DNA from: Spirochaetales bacterium
Lineage (GTDB): Bacteria > Spirochaetota > Spirochaetia > JABMQR01
Assembly (NCBI GenBank): GCA_023139255.1
Contig: JAGLNY010000079.1
Location: 1-9,116, forward strand
Reading direction: 5' to 3'
DNA: 9,116 nt
Positions 1-6,640 of the stretch are shown here, in pieces. Each line of letters begins with the position of its first letter. The first letter of the stretch is position 1. The translations under genes and the position numbers were made by a program. The notes beneath the pieces are model-generated. The model did not search any database and was not told the DNA's origin. It saw only the letters and a list, made by a program, of their open reading frames with translations.

Positions 1-280
1 CTACCGAGGTAGCTATAATATCAGCCTCCCGGATTATTTTCTTAACAGCCTCTACATCCTGACTGTTTATACCACGAACATTTGGTACTTCCACGATTTT
101 ATCCGGGACATTGTTTTTCTTAATGACAATCGTATATCGTCCTTCTCTATTGAGGGTATCTATGACGGTATTGTTGATATCAACGAATACAGCTTCGTAC
201 CCATTGGTTCCGAATACACGCCCGATAAACGATCTTCCTATATTACCGGCACCAAATTGAACAAGAATCTTTTTTTCCAT
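1..280 (-). CDS. mtlD: Mannitol-1-phosphate 5-dehydrogenase-like polyol dehydrogenase, N-terminal part (runs off the left edge)
   Basis: The minus strand from 280 reads an uninterrupted frame of 93 codons to the window edge. It begins MEKKILVQFGAGNIGRSFIG, continues to a VFVDIN segment and reaches DIIATSVG at the edge. The GAGNIGR dinucleotide-binding loop, the acidic VDIN end of the second strand and the later (A/T)TSVG strand are the N-terminal signature of the MtlD family. These enzymes interconvert hexitol phosphates (classically mannitol 1-phosphate) and ketose phosphates with NAD(H) in the cytosol. The ATG is preceded by AAGGGG (286-291 on the complement), 5 nt away, which fixes the start. 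It is transcribed divergently from the DeoR gene and shares its control region. Only about a quarter of the usual ~380 residues is visible, so a related polyol or hexuronate dehydrogenase cannot be excluded; the symbol denotes the family rather than a proven substrate. Confidence 0.85.
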   Translation of the reverse strand, partial: MEKKILVQFGAGNIGRSFIGRVFGTNGYEAVFVDINNTVIDTLNREGRYTIVIKKNNVPDKIVEVPNVRGINSQDVEAVKKIIREADIIATSV

Positions 281-303
281 ATAAACCCCTTGCAAAATTA
301 CAA

Positions 304-327
304 ATGTTAGTTTATGTTAGATTTAAC
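304..327. promoter_or_regulatory. Candidate DeoR-family operator in the divergent intergenic region
   Basis: ATGTTAG occurs at 304-310 and again at 314-320, a direct repeat with a 10-bp period. It is followed by TTTAAC (322-327), which forms a short inverted repeat with the second copy (GTTA, 4 nt, TAAC). Direct repeats phased at one helical turn are common operators for DeoR-family repressors. The site lies between the divergent mtlD-like and deoR genes and overlaps the best promoter candidate for the minus-strand gene. That this regulator binds here is inferred from position and repeat geometry only. Confidence 0.45.
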
Positions 328-337
328 AAAGAAGCAA
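309..337 (-). promoter_or_regulatory. Weak candidate promoter for the mtlD-like gene
   Basis: On the minus strand, TTGCTT (complement of 332-337) and TAAACT (complement of 309-314) are separated by 17 bp. They match the sigma-70 consensus only partly (4 of 6 at -10). The -10 element falls within the direct repeat, so a bound repressor would occlude it. For the rightward deoR gene I see AT-rich -10-like sequence around 357-373 (TATTCT, TATTAT) but no convincing -35. Confidence 0.25.
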
Positions 338-394
338 CATCCACGAAGCAAATTTTTATTCTATTATCATAATCCTGCATAGAGGTATTGGCAA

Positions 395-1156
395 ATGGAT
401 CAGGAATTCAGGAAAAAACATATACTGGAAGAAATTGAGCGAAACGGCAGGGTTAGCCTGCAGGAGCTTGTGAAGCGGTTTCAACTATCAGAAATGACTG
501 TTCGACGTGATTTGACAGAGCTGGAACGACAAGGTTTTCTTATCAGGAAATATGGCGGGGCAGTCAAAACCGAAGCGGTAGATACACTTTTTAGCTTTAA
601 TCGAAGGGTTGAGCGGAATAGTGACCAGAAAGAGGCTGTCTGCAGGACTGCATCACAGTTTATTTATGACGGGGATATTATATTTATAGACTGTGGGACA
701 ACCTTGTTTAGACTGGCTCGTTTTATTAAAAACAAACGGATTCGTGTTATTACAAACTCTTTACCGGTAGTGTCAGAGCTGCTTAATGATCCTCAGATTC
801 GGTTAAGTTTTGTCGGTGGTGATATCGACAGTGACCGGCAGGCCTCTTACGGACGTATAGCAGAGAAAATAATTTCAGAATTTAAGGCTGATAAAGCTTT
901 TATTGGAATGGATGGGGTCTCCCTGTCCAACGGCCTCAGCTCATTTGATGAGAAAGAGGGAATGATTACAAAGACGATGGCTGAGCATGCGGGGAAAGTA
1001 TATCTTTTGTGTGATTCTTCCAAGATTGAAAAAGATTCCTATTTTCGTTTTGCCCCCATCTCGCTTATTGATATCCTGATAACTGACTCTGAGATGAATA
1101 GTCAGCTTGTTGGGTTGTATAAAGAAAAAGGTGTAGAAATAATTTCACACGCTTAA
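395..1156 (+). CDS. DeoR-family transcriptional regulator of sugar metabolism
   Basis: 253 residues, the normal length for the family. The N-terminus carries a winged helix-turn-helix at about residues 8-56, including the family signature LSEMTVRRDLTELERQG (31-47) and the wing RKYGGA. The rest is a DeoR C-terminal sensor domain with the phosphosugar-binding loops expected of its isomerase-like fold: DCGTT (99-103), TNSLPV (120-125), GGDIDSDRQASYG (141-153), FIGMDGVS (169-176) and LLCDSSKI (204-211). Such proteins usually repress a catabolic operon and release DNA when a phosphorylated sugar binds. AGAGG at 381-385 lies 9 nt before the ATG. It is divergent from the mtlD-like gene and begins the rightward run, with the aminotransferase starting 18 nt after its stop, so it most likely controls both directions as a local regulator. 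The effector is unknown. Confidence 0.93.
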   Translation: MDQEFRKKHILEEIERNGRVSLQELVKRFQLSEMTVRRDLTELERQGFLIRKYGGAVKTEAVDTLFSFNRRVERNSDQKEAVCRTASQFIYDGDIIFIDCGTTLFRLARFIKNKRIRVITNSLPVVSELLNDPQIRLSFVGGDIDSDRQASYGRIAEKIISEFKADKAFIGMDGVSLSNGLSSFDEKEGMITKTMAEHAGKVYLLCDSSKIEKDSYFRFAPISLIDILITDSEMNSQLVGLYKEKGVEIISHA

Positions 1157-1174
1157 CATTATGGAGGAAATAGT

Positions 1175-2542
1175 ATGGATAAAGATTGGTGGAAAGAGAA
1201 TGCAGAGGGAGTCCCTCATTTAGTAACGGATCTTCCGGGACCGAAATCACAGGCAATGCACGCAAGAACTACAAAATACATGCATGGATTAAGCGGCCAA
1301 GTTCAACTTTTTCCCGTCTGCTTTGATGAAGGGTATGGTGTTACCCTGACCGATGTCGACGGCAACAAGTACCTGGACTTCTCATCAGGAATTTACGTTA
1401 CTTCCCTTGGACACTGCCATCCGAAAATATCCGAGGCTATTTCTTATTGGGCAAAACGGCTTATGAATGCCCATGATTTTACCACGCCGGTAAAAGAAAA
1501 ACTGATGGAAAAAATGGCGGAAGTTCTTCCGGGAAAGCTGAATGCCATACAGTTATATAGTGATGGAACGGCCGCAGTTGAGGCTGGGTTAAGAGCCGCC
1601 AGAGCAATAACCGGGAAACATGAATTTATCTCCTGCTTTCGGGATTTCCATGGAAAAACTATGGGTGCAGTTAGTTGTGCACAAATGGTTCGTGGTGATG
1701 TATTAAGTTATGGACCAACACGAGCCCCGGGATTCTATATGGTCCCGCGTCCAAACCCATACCGACCGACCTTTGCAAAACCCGACGGAACCATCGATAC
1801 AGACAGGTATATTGAATTTTACGAAGAGTTTATCCGTGAAGCAACTGTGGGTAATATTGCGGCATTTGTTCTGGAGCCTGTTCAGGGCTGGGGCGGTTCA
1901 ATCTTCCCGCCGGATGATTTTTTCCCGAAACTTCGCGCATTCTGTGATAAAAATGGGATTTTATTGATGGACGATGAGGTACTGGCAGGAATGGGAAGAA
2001 CCGGAGATTGGCTGACCATGAGTCACTGGAATGTGGTACCGGATATTGTAACTTTTGGGAAATCTTTCGGGAATGGATTCCCGGTAACTGCGATGGTGGT
2101 TAAAGAAGAGTATGCCGATGCACTTGATAAGATTTCAGCATCCTCAAGCTATGGCGGGAACCCAATGGCATGTGCCGCTGCGCTAGCATCTATCGAGGTA
2201 ATTGAGGAAGAAAACCTTCTGGAAAATTCTACCCGTGTGGGTGAGTATTTTGTTAAACGGATGAATGAAATGAAGGAAAATCATCCGATTATCGGTGATG
2301 TGAAAGGAAAGGGAATGCTTCTCGGATTGGAACTTGTAAAAGACAGGGTTACCAAGGAACCTTTTGAGGAAGCGGGGAAACTTGTCTATCAGAAAGCCTT
2401 CCGTAAAGGTCTTGCCTGGATACCTGCCGGTCATATTTTACGCATGTCTCCTCCTATTATTATGGATGAAAAGTATGCAGAGATAGGGTTGCAGATCATA
2501 GAGGAATCAATTACTGAAGTTGAGAAGGAATTCGGGTATTAA
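1175..2542 (+). CDS. Class III (GABA/ornithine-type) PLP-dependent aminotransferase
   Basis: 455 residues, a full-length fold-type I class III aminotransferase, cytosolic. Visible landmarks are the N-terminal DVDGNKYLDFSSGIYVTSLGH segment with an ordinary small-domain loop (split here: DVDGNKYLDFSS at about 60-71, then GIYVTSLGH at 72-80); FHG (158-160), whose His stacks on PLP; EPVQG (234-238); the DDEV aspartate (Asp267) that pairs with the pyridine nitrogen; GRTGDW; and Lys296 in TFGKSFGNG as the Schiff-base lysine. The phosphate-binding loop reads SDGTAAVEAG (129-138), where most relatives have SGTEAVEA, so the usual Glu is Ala. GGAGGAAA at 1163-1170 lies 4 nt before the ATG and fixes the start. 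The next gene begins 2 nt after its stop, so the two are likely translationally coupled. It probably transaminates an amino sugar, amino-polyol or sugar-derived keto compound; substrate unknown. Confidence 0.92.
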   Translation: MDKDWWKENAEGVPHLVTDLPGPKSQAMHARTTKYMHGLSGQVQLFPVCFDEGYGVTLTDVDGNKYLDFSSGIYVTSLGHCHPKISEAISYWAKRLMNAHDFTTPVKEKLMEKMAEVLPGKLNAIQLYSDGTAAVEAGLRAARAITGKHEFISCFRDFHGKTMGAVSCAQMVRGDVLSYGPTRAPGFYMVPRPNPYRPTFAKPDGTIDTDRYIEFYEEFIREATVGNIAAFVLEPVQGWGGSIFPPDDFFPKLRAFCDKNGILLMDDEVLAGMGRTGDWLTMSHWNVVPDIVTFGKSFGNGFPVTAMVVKEEYADALDKISASSSYGGNPMACAAALASIEVIEEENLLENSTRVGEYFVKRMNEMKENHPIIGDVKGKGMLLGLELVKDRVTKEPFEEAGKLVYQKAFRKGLAWIPAGHILRMSPPIIMDEKYAEIGLQIIEESITEVEKEFGY

Positions 2543-2544
2543 TA

Positions 2545-3699
2545 ATGAAAACAATTAAATTTGGGATCATTGGTATTGGGTTGATGGGCAGAGAATTTGC
2601 CAGTGCGGTAATGCGCTGGCCCCATCTTATCGATATGGATATAAAACCGGAAATCGTTGCAATATGCGGTAATCCTCTCACTCCCGGGGAAATAGCCTGG
2701 TATAAGAATGGGTTAAGTACTCTTACACAGATTACAGAAGATTATAAAGAGCTGCTTGCCAATCCCGAGGTTGAGGCTGTCTATTGTGCAGTTCCCCATT
2801 TCCTGCACGAACGGTTTTATATTGATATTATACAATCAGGCAAACACCTTCTTGGGGAAAAGCCGTTTGGTATTGATTTACAGGCTAATAACGCAATTAT
2901 GGAGGCTATTGAGCAGAATCCGGATGTATTTGTCCGCTGCTCGTCAGAATTCCCCTTTGCACCGGCCATGCAGCGTTTATGCGAAATGTTAGAGCGGGAT
3001 GAGTTTGGACGGATAATAGAGGTTGAAGCCGGGTTTTTACACTCAAGTGATATGGACGTCAATAAACCCATAAACTGGAAACGTATTATAAAGGCAAATG
3101 GTGAGTACGGCTGTATGGGAGATTTGGGAATTCATGTCTGCCATGTTCCTTTCAGGGCAGGCTGGATGCCAAAAAGTGTCAGGGCTGTTTTGAGTAATCT
3201 TGTTCCTGAACGTCCTGACGGAAAAGGCGGTATGGCTGTATGTGAGACCTGGGATAATGCTGTTCTTCTCTGTGAATCTGAGGATGCCGGCGGGAATTCT
3301 TTTCCGCTTACACTGAAAACTCAGAGAATTGCCCCGGGAGAGAAGAATACCTGGTATTTAACGATAAAAGGGATGAAAGGTTCTGCCAGGTTTAGCACAA
3401 AAAACATCAATTCACTTGAGTATCTGCGGTATACTGATGGAGAACAGGCATGGTGCCGTGAAGATATGGGGCATGAGACTGCATTCAAGTCTATAACCGG
3501 CGGTATTTTTGAGACCGGGTTTTCCGATACTATTTTACAAATGTGGGCCGCATTTATGTATGAACTGGTACAGGGTGAACCAAAGAAAAAGTTCGCCGGA
3601 TGCGTTACACCGGAAGAGGCAAGGGACAGTCATTTCTTGTTTACTGCAGCCCTGGATTCCTATAAGCAGGGATCGGTGAAGCAGATAGCGGTACAATAA
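2545..3699 (+). CDS. Gfo/Idh/MocA-family NAD(P)-dependent oxidoreductase
   Basis: 384 residues, typical family length. The N-terminal Rossmann domain begins FGIIGIGLMGREF with the GxGxxG loop at residues 10-15, followed by the family's strand and loop VYCAVPHFLHERF. The EKP motif is at residues 105-107, its Lys a conserved nicotinamide and substrate contact. The C-terminal alpha/beta domain holds GCMGDLGIHVCH (189-200), equivalent to the family's GG..D.G.H motif, with Asp193 and His197 as likely substrate-binding or catalytic residues. Members oxidise or reduce hydroxyls of sugars and inositols in the cytosol. It starts 2 nt after the aminotransferase stop; the nearest SD-like stretch (AAGGAA near 2524) is distant, so reinitiation by ribosomes finishing the upstream gene is likely. 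The tight pairing with an aminotransferase suggests sequential steps on one carbon, ketone formation and amine exchange, as in inosamine or amino-sugar pathways. This pairing logic is inference. Confidence 0.92.
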   Translation: MKTIKFGIIGIGLMGREFASAVMRWPHLIDMDIKPEIVAICGNPLTPGEIAWYKNGLSTLTQITEDYKELLANPEVEAVYCAVPHFLHERFYIDIIQSGKHLLGEKPFGIDLQANNAIMEAIEQNPDVFVRCSSEFPFAPAMQRLCEMLERDEFGRIIEVEAGFLHSSDMDVNKPINWKRIIKANGEYGCMGDLGIHVCHVPFRAGWMPKSVRAVLSNLVPERPDGKGGMAVCETWDNAVLLCESEDAGGNSFPLTLKTQRIAPGEKNTWYLTIKGMKGSARFSTKNINSLEYLRYTDGEQAWCREDMGHETAFKSITGGIFETGFSDTILQMWAAFMYELVQGEPKKKFAGCVTPEEARDSHFLFTAALDSYKQGSVKQIAVQ

Positions 3700-3718
3700 A
3701 TTATATAAGAGGATAGTA

Positions 3719-5035
3719 ATGTTAAAAGCAGGTGCAAGTGAAGTGGTAATTACCCCGGAGACAAGCCAGTTTCTCTTTGGGTACCCGCATGTTGAACGAT
3801 ATAGTACCGGGGTGCACGATGACCTCTACTCAGCAGCACTTTTTTTAGATGATGGGAAAACACAGGTTATGTTTATCAGCAATGACCTGATATTTGTGGA
3901 TAAGCAGATGTCTATGGAAATTCGCAGGGAGATATCTCAAAAGACCGAGATTCCTGCATTGAATATTATGATAACGTCAACACATACTCATTCAGGGCCG
4001 ATTATGGCTAATTATGCCAGTAACCTGAAGGATCCAATCGTGCCGAAGGCTGATACTGCCTATCTGGATTTTGTGAAAGAGAAAATGATCTCGGCAGCCG
4101 TTTCTGCCTATCAAAAAGCAGATGAGGCCGTATTGGGAATGACTAAAGCCGATAGTACCGGAATTGGTACAAACAGACGGGATCCAGCAGGTCCTTCCGA
4201 CCATGAAGTACCGGTTCTTGCTGTTATGGATAAGGATAGAAGTAAGTATATTGCCTGTATGATGGTCGGATCGATGCATCCAACTGTACTGCATGAAGAT
4301 TCTACTCTGTTGAGTGGAGATTTTCCCGGCATGGCTAAAAAGTATCTTAAAAAGCATGTGATGGGGAAGGACTGTGTAATGCTGTATCATAGTGGTCCTT
4401 GTGGAAATCAAAGCCCAAGGCATGTCGTGAATGGCAACACATTTGCCGAGGCGGAGCGTTTGGGGGTTATTCTGGGGAAAGCGGTGGAAAAAGCTGCTGT
4501 ATCAGTGATCTTCCCGGAAAATCCCGTATTGGCAGCAGAAAATCTTTTCGTCCCTGATTTACCGAGAAAGATATTTCCTGAAATCGTTAATGCAGAGCGG
4601 AGGCTAAAAGATCTTCAGGAAAGAATGATGCAGATGGTTGAAAATAATGCCCCGCATCCGGAAGTCCGTACTTTGGAGTGTGATATATTTGGTGCTGAAG
4701 AGACACTGACGCTTTCAGAACTATCAGAAAAAGGCGGTCTTGAGTATTATTACCAAAAATCCCTGCCTGCGGAAATTCAGCTGATTGCCGTTGGACCCTG
4801 GAAATTTATCGGCTGGTCCGGTGAAATATTTGTGGAGTATGGGCTTGCGATTAAGAGGCAGTTTGATAATACTTTTGTGATAACACTGGCTAATGGAGAG
4901 TTTCAGGGGTATATCGTAACCCCGGAAGCTGCTGAGGAGGGAGGTTATGAAGCATCTAACTCATTATTTACGCCTGCGGCCGGGGAATTGCTTGTCAGGA
5001 AAACAGAAAAATTGCTTAAAGCGTATCAGGATTAA
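3719..5035 (+). CDS. Short cytosolic neutral/alkaline ceramidase-family (PF04734-like) hydrolase
   Basis: 438 residues that follow the N-terminal catalytic domain of neutral/alkaline ceramidases. It opens with KAGASEVVITPE, and HTHSGP follows at 89-94. A second His lies in GSMHPTVL (His187). HSGPCGNQSPR (224-234) corresponds to the nucleophile loop (GNAGDVSPN in ceramidases), making Ser232 the likely nucleophile. SGEIFVEYG (Glu369) and NGEFQGYIVTPE (Tyr398) match the remaining Zn ligands of the Pseudomonas enzyme. The metal site therefore looks intact. It has no signal peptide and no C-terminal ceramidase domain, unlike the secreted enzymes of well over 600 residues. Together with its place between a sugar dehydrogenase and a sugar kinase, this argues against lipid ceramide as substrate and for a cytosolic amide or ester hydrolysis in the pathway. 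AAGAGGA at 3707-3713 sets the start; it lies 19 nt after the previous stop. Confidence 0.85.
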   Translation: MLKAGASEVVITPETSQFLFGYPHVERYSTGVHDDLYSAALFLDDGKTQVMFISNDLIFVDKQMSMEIRREISQKTEIPALNIMITSTHTHSGPIMANYASNLKDPIVPKADTAYLDFVKEKMISAAVSAYQKADEAVLGMTKADSTGIGTNRRDPAGPSDHEVPVLAVMDKDRSKYIACMMVGSMHPTVLHEDSTLLSGDFPGMAKKYLKKHVMGKDCVMLYHSGPCGNQSPRHVVNGNTFAEAERLGVILGKAVEKAAVSVIFPENPVLAAENLFVPDLPRKIFPEIVNAERRLKDLQERMMQMVENNAPHPEVRTLECDIFGAEETLTLSELSEKGGLEYYYQKSLPAEIQLIAVGPWKFIGWSGEIFVEYGLAIKRQFDNTFVITLANGEFQGYIVTPEAAEEGGYEASNSLFTPAAGELLVRKTEKLLKAYQD

Positions 5036-5057
5036 CAATTATTAAAAGGGGTGTTTT

Positions 5058-6506
5058 GTGGGCTATGTACTGGGATTTGATTTAGGGACAAGTTACTTTA
5101 AGGCTTCACTGGTTGACTGTGAAGGTAACTGTGTAGGAACCGGAAGAATCGCGACCCCGAAACACCATAAAGGAACTGTAGTATCTATATCTCCGAAACA
5201 GTTTCAGGAAACTGTATTAACCTGTATTACTCAGGTTCTTGCGCAGGCATCTGCTGAAGCTCAGGATATCAAAGGTATATCATACGGATCACAGGCAACA
5301 AGCTTCATTCTTTTTGACAAACAGATGAAGCCGATAACGGATATCGTCCTCTGGCCCTCTTTTTATAGTAATGAAGTTGATCCTGAATATAGAGAGTTTG
5401 CAGGAAACAATGATTTTCTTCAGACAACAGGACTTGGAATTTTCGGCCCCGGTCTTTTTCTTGCAAAATTGATTTGGCTGAAAAAAAACAAGCCGGAATT
5501 ATGGCAGACTGCTGACCAGATTATGACAATATCTGATTATTTCCTTTATATCCTTACCGGTTCTATTGTTTCTGATACAAGTACATCATCATTATTAGGT
5601 ATTATTGACCAGAAAAAACAGGCACTTTGGGAACTGGTTCTACCGTTGATTGATAAACCGGCAGGATTTTTCCCTGAATTTATTTTTCCCGGTACTCTTG
5701 CAGGTGAAACAAATAAAGGATCACTCGATGTCGGGTTGGTTCCGAAAATTCCTGTATATGCCGGTACGCTGGATCATGTTGCGGCGGCAGTAGGTGCGGG
5801 TATTCACTATCTGGCGGAAACCAGCGAATCGACAGGAACGGTCCTTGCTTGTATCGGTATTCGTAATGAGTATAAACCGGAAGAAGGAATGTGTGTTGGT
5901 GGTTTTCTGGAGCCTGGAAAATATGTATATCTTGCCTTTGAGGATGATGGAGCTGAAGTGATTGAATGGTATCACAATACCTATATTAAGGATTTATCCA
6001 TAGATGACATGCTGGATCTTGCAGAAGAAGTTCCTGCAGGAGCGTATGGGTTGCTATATAAGCCCGGAAGACTTGATCGTGATTTGACAGAGTGCTTTGT
6101 ATGTGATCCTGATTCCGATTCTGATTGCGATTACGAACCGGCCGTCTATATTCGTGCTATTTGCGAATCCCTGGCAAAAAGAACAGGATCTTTGGCAGAA
6201 AGGGTATCAGGAGTACCTGTTATGGTATCAGGAATACCTGCTATGGCAGCAGGAGTACAAAATATAACCGGACTTCTTGCTACAGGCGGGGCAAATATAA
6301 ACCGCACGCTGCGGAAAATAAAAGCTGATATTATCGGGACTAAGGTTATTACGATTCGGCAAAAAGAGTTGGGAACTTTTGGTGCGGCAATGATTGCAGC
6401 TGCCGGGATTGGCTGGTATAACAGTATACAGGAAGTACAAAAATCCTGGATTACCGTGGATGAAGTTATTCCTGATAGTATTGCAGCAAGAGGAATATCG
6501 CTATAA
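5058..6506 (+). CDS. FGGY-family carbohydrate kinase (xylulokinase/gluconokinase-like)
   Basis: 482 residues with a GTG start, chosen because AAAAGGGG (5044-5051) lies 6 nt upstream and the protein then opens directly with MGYVLGFDLGTSYFKA, the phosphate-1 loop of the ASKHA fold. Other landmarks are DTSTSSLLGI (173-182), GTLDHVAAAVGAG (236-248) with the catalytic-base Asp239, SESTGTV (256-262) and the adenosine-binding stretch ATGGANINRTLRKIKADIIG (408-427). Such kinases phosphorylate ketoses, polyols or sugar acids with ATP in the cytosol; the sequence does not tell which. Two oddities sit just before the adenosine motif: an Asp-rich DPDSDSDCDY loop (350-359) and a 7-residue repeat at 383-400, each encoded by DNA tandem repeats. 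The frame and motifs are otherwise intact, so the gene is probably functional. It starts 22 nt after the hydrolase stop and looks like part of the same operon. Confidence 0.92.
   Translation: MGYVLGFDLGTSYFKASLVDCEGNCVGTGRIATPKHHKGTVVSISPKQFQETVLTCITQVLAQASAEAQDIKGISYGSQATSFILFDKQMKPITDIVLWPSFYSNEVDPEYREFAGNNDFLQTTGLGIFGPGLFLAKLIWLKKNKPELWQTADQIMTISDYFLYILTGSIVSDTSTSSLLGIIDQKKQALWELVLPLIDKPAGFFPEFIFPGTLAGETNKGSLDVGLVPKIPVYAGTLDHVAAAVGAGIHYLAETSESTGTVLACIGIRNEYKPEEGMCVGGFLEPGKYVYLAFEDDGAEVIEWYHNTYIKDLSIDDMLDLAEEVPAGAYGLLYKPGRLDRDLTECFVCDPDSDSDCDYEPAVYIRAICESLAKRTGSLAERVSGVPVMVSGIPAMAAGVQNITGLLATGGANINRTLRKIKADIIGTKVITIRQKELGTFGAAMIAAAGIGWYNSIQEVQKSWITVDEVIPDSIAARGISL
6105..6134 (+). repeat. 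In-frame hexanucleotide tandem repeat in the kinase gene
   Basis: Five successive hexamers of the form GAT-YNY/NAC read GATCCT, GATTCC, GATTCT, GATTGC and GATTAC. They encode alternating Asp (DPDSDSDCDY, kinase residues 350-359). The array is slightly degenerate and in frame with the kinase, so it lengthens a loop rather than breaking the gene. Slippage-type expansion is the simplest origin. Confidence 0.7.
6204..6258 (+). repeat. 21-bp in-frame tandem repeat (about 2.6 copies) in the kinase gene
   Basis: Units begin at 6204, 6225 and 6246. The first two differ at two positions, and the third covers 13 bases (GCAGCAGGAGTAC). The translation is VSGVPVM, VSGIPAM, AAGV (kinase residues 383-400), directly ahead of the ATP-binding TGG motif. 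The unit is a multiple of three, so the frame is kept. Confidence 0.85.
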
Positions 6507-6543
6507 AAAATTGTCTTATGCCCTATTAATGGTCTGTTATATT

Positions 6544-6559
6544 ATACCTCATAGGGGAT
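6544..6559. promoter_or_regulatory. HipB-type operator O1 (distal)
   Basis: ATACC, 6 nt, GGGAT: the same inverted repeat as the next two sites, with one mismatch in the right half (GGGAT for GGTAT). It lies directly upstream of the -35 element. It resembles the E. coli HipB operator (TATCC-N8-GGATA) in having CC/GG half-sites flanked by AT. Confidence 0.7.
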
Positions 6560-6560
6560 A

Positions 6561-6589
6561 TTGACAAAACATACCCCAGAAGGTATATT
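6561..6589 (+). promoter_or_regulatory. Near-consensus sigma-70 promoter of hipBA
   Basis: TTGACA (6561-6566, perfect -35) and TATATT (6584-6589, 5 of 6 at -10) are separated by 17 bp. Transcription would start near 6596, about 45 nt before the hipB ATG. The -35 sits in the gap between operators O1 and O2, and the -10 overlaps the right half of O2, so HipB binding should block polymerase directly. Confidence 0.8.
6571..6586. promoter_or_regulatory. HipB-type operator O2 (over the promoter spacer and -10)
   Basis: ATACC, 6 nt (CCAGAA), GGTAT: perfect inverted half-sites. It begins exactly 27 bp after O1. Its right half covers the start of the -10 hexamer. Confidence 0.8.
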
Positions 6590-6597
6590 ATTAATAT

Positions 6598-6613
6598 ATA
6601 CCTCACGGGGTAT
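6598..6613. promoter_or_regulatory. HipB-type operator O3 (initial transcribed region)
   Basis: ATACC, 6 nt (TCACGG), GGTAT. The palindrome extends one base further on each side (TATACC...GGTATA), the most symmetrical of the three. It begins exactly 27 bp after O2 and lies at or just after the predicted transcription start, 27 nt before the hipB ATG. Confidence 0.8.
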
Positions 6614-6640
6614 AGAAACGTGTAAAGATGTGGGGTAATA

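Noticed and set aside
3992..4423. Minus-strand open frame of 143 codons inside the ceramidase-like gene.
   Set aside because: Composition is that of an antisense shadow of a conserved coding sequence, with no family similarity that I can see.
6507..6543. A possible intrinsic terminator after the kinase gene.
   Set aside because: The CCTATTAATGG stretch pairs poorly and no GC-rich hairpin with a T-run follows, so I did not call a terminator.
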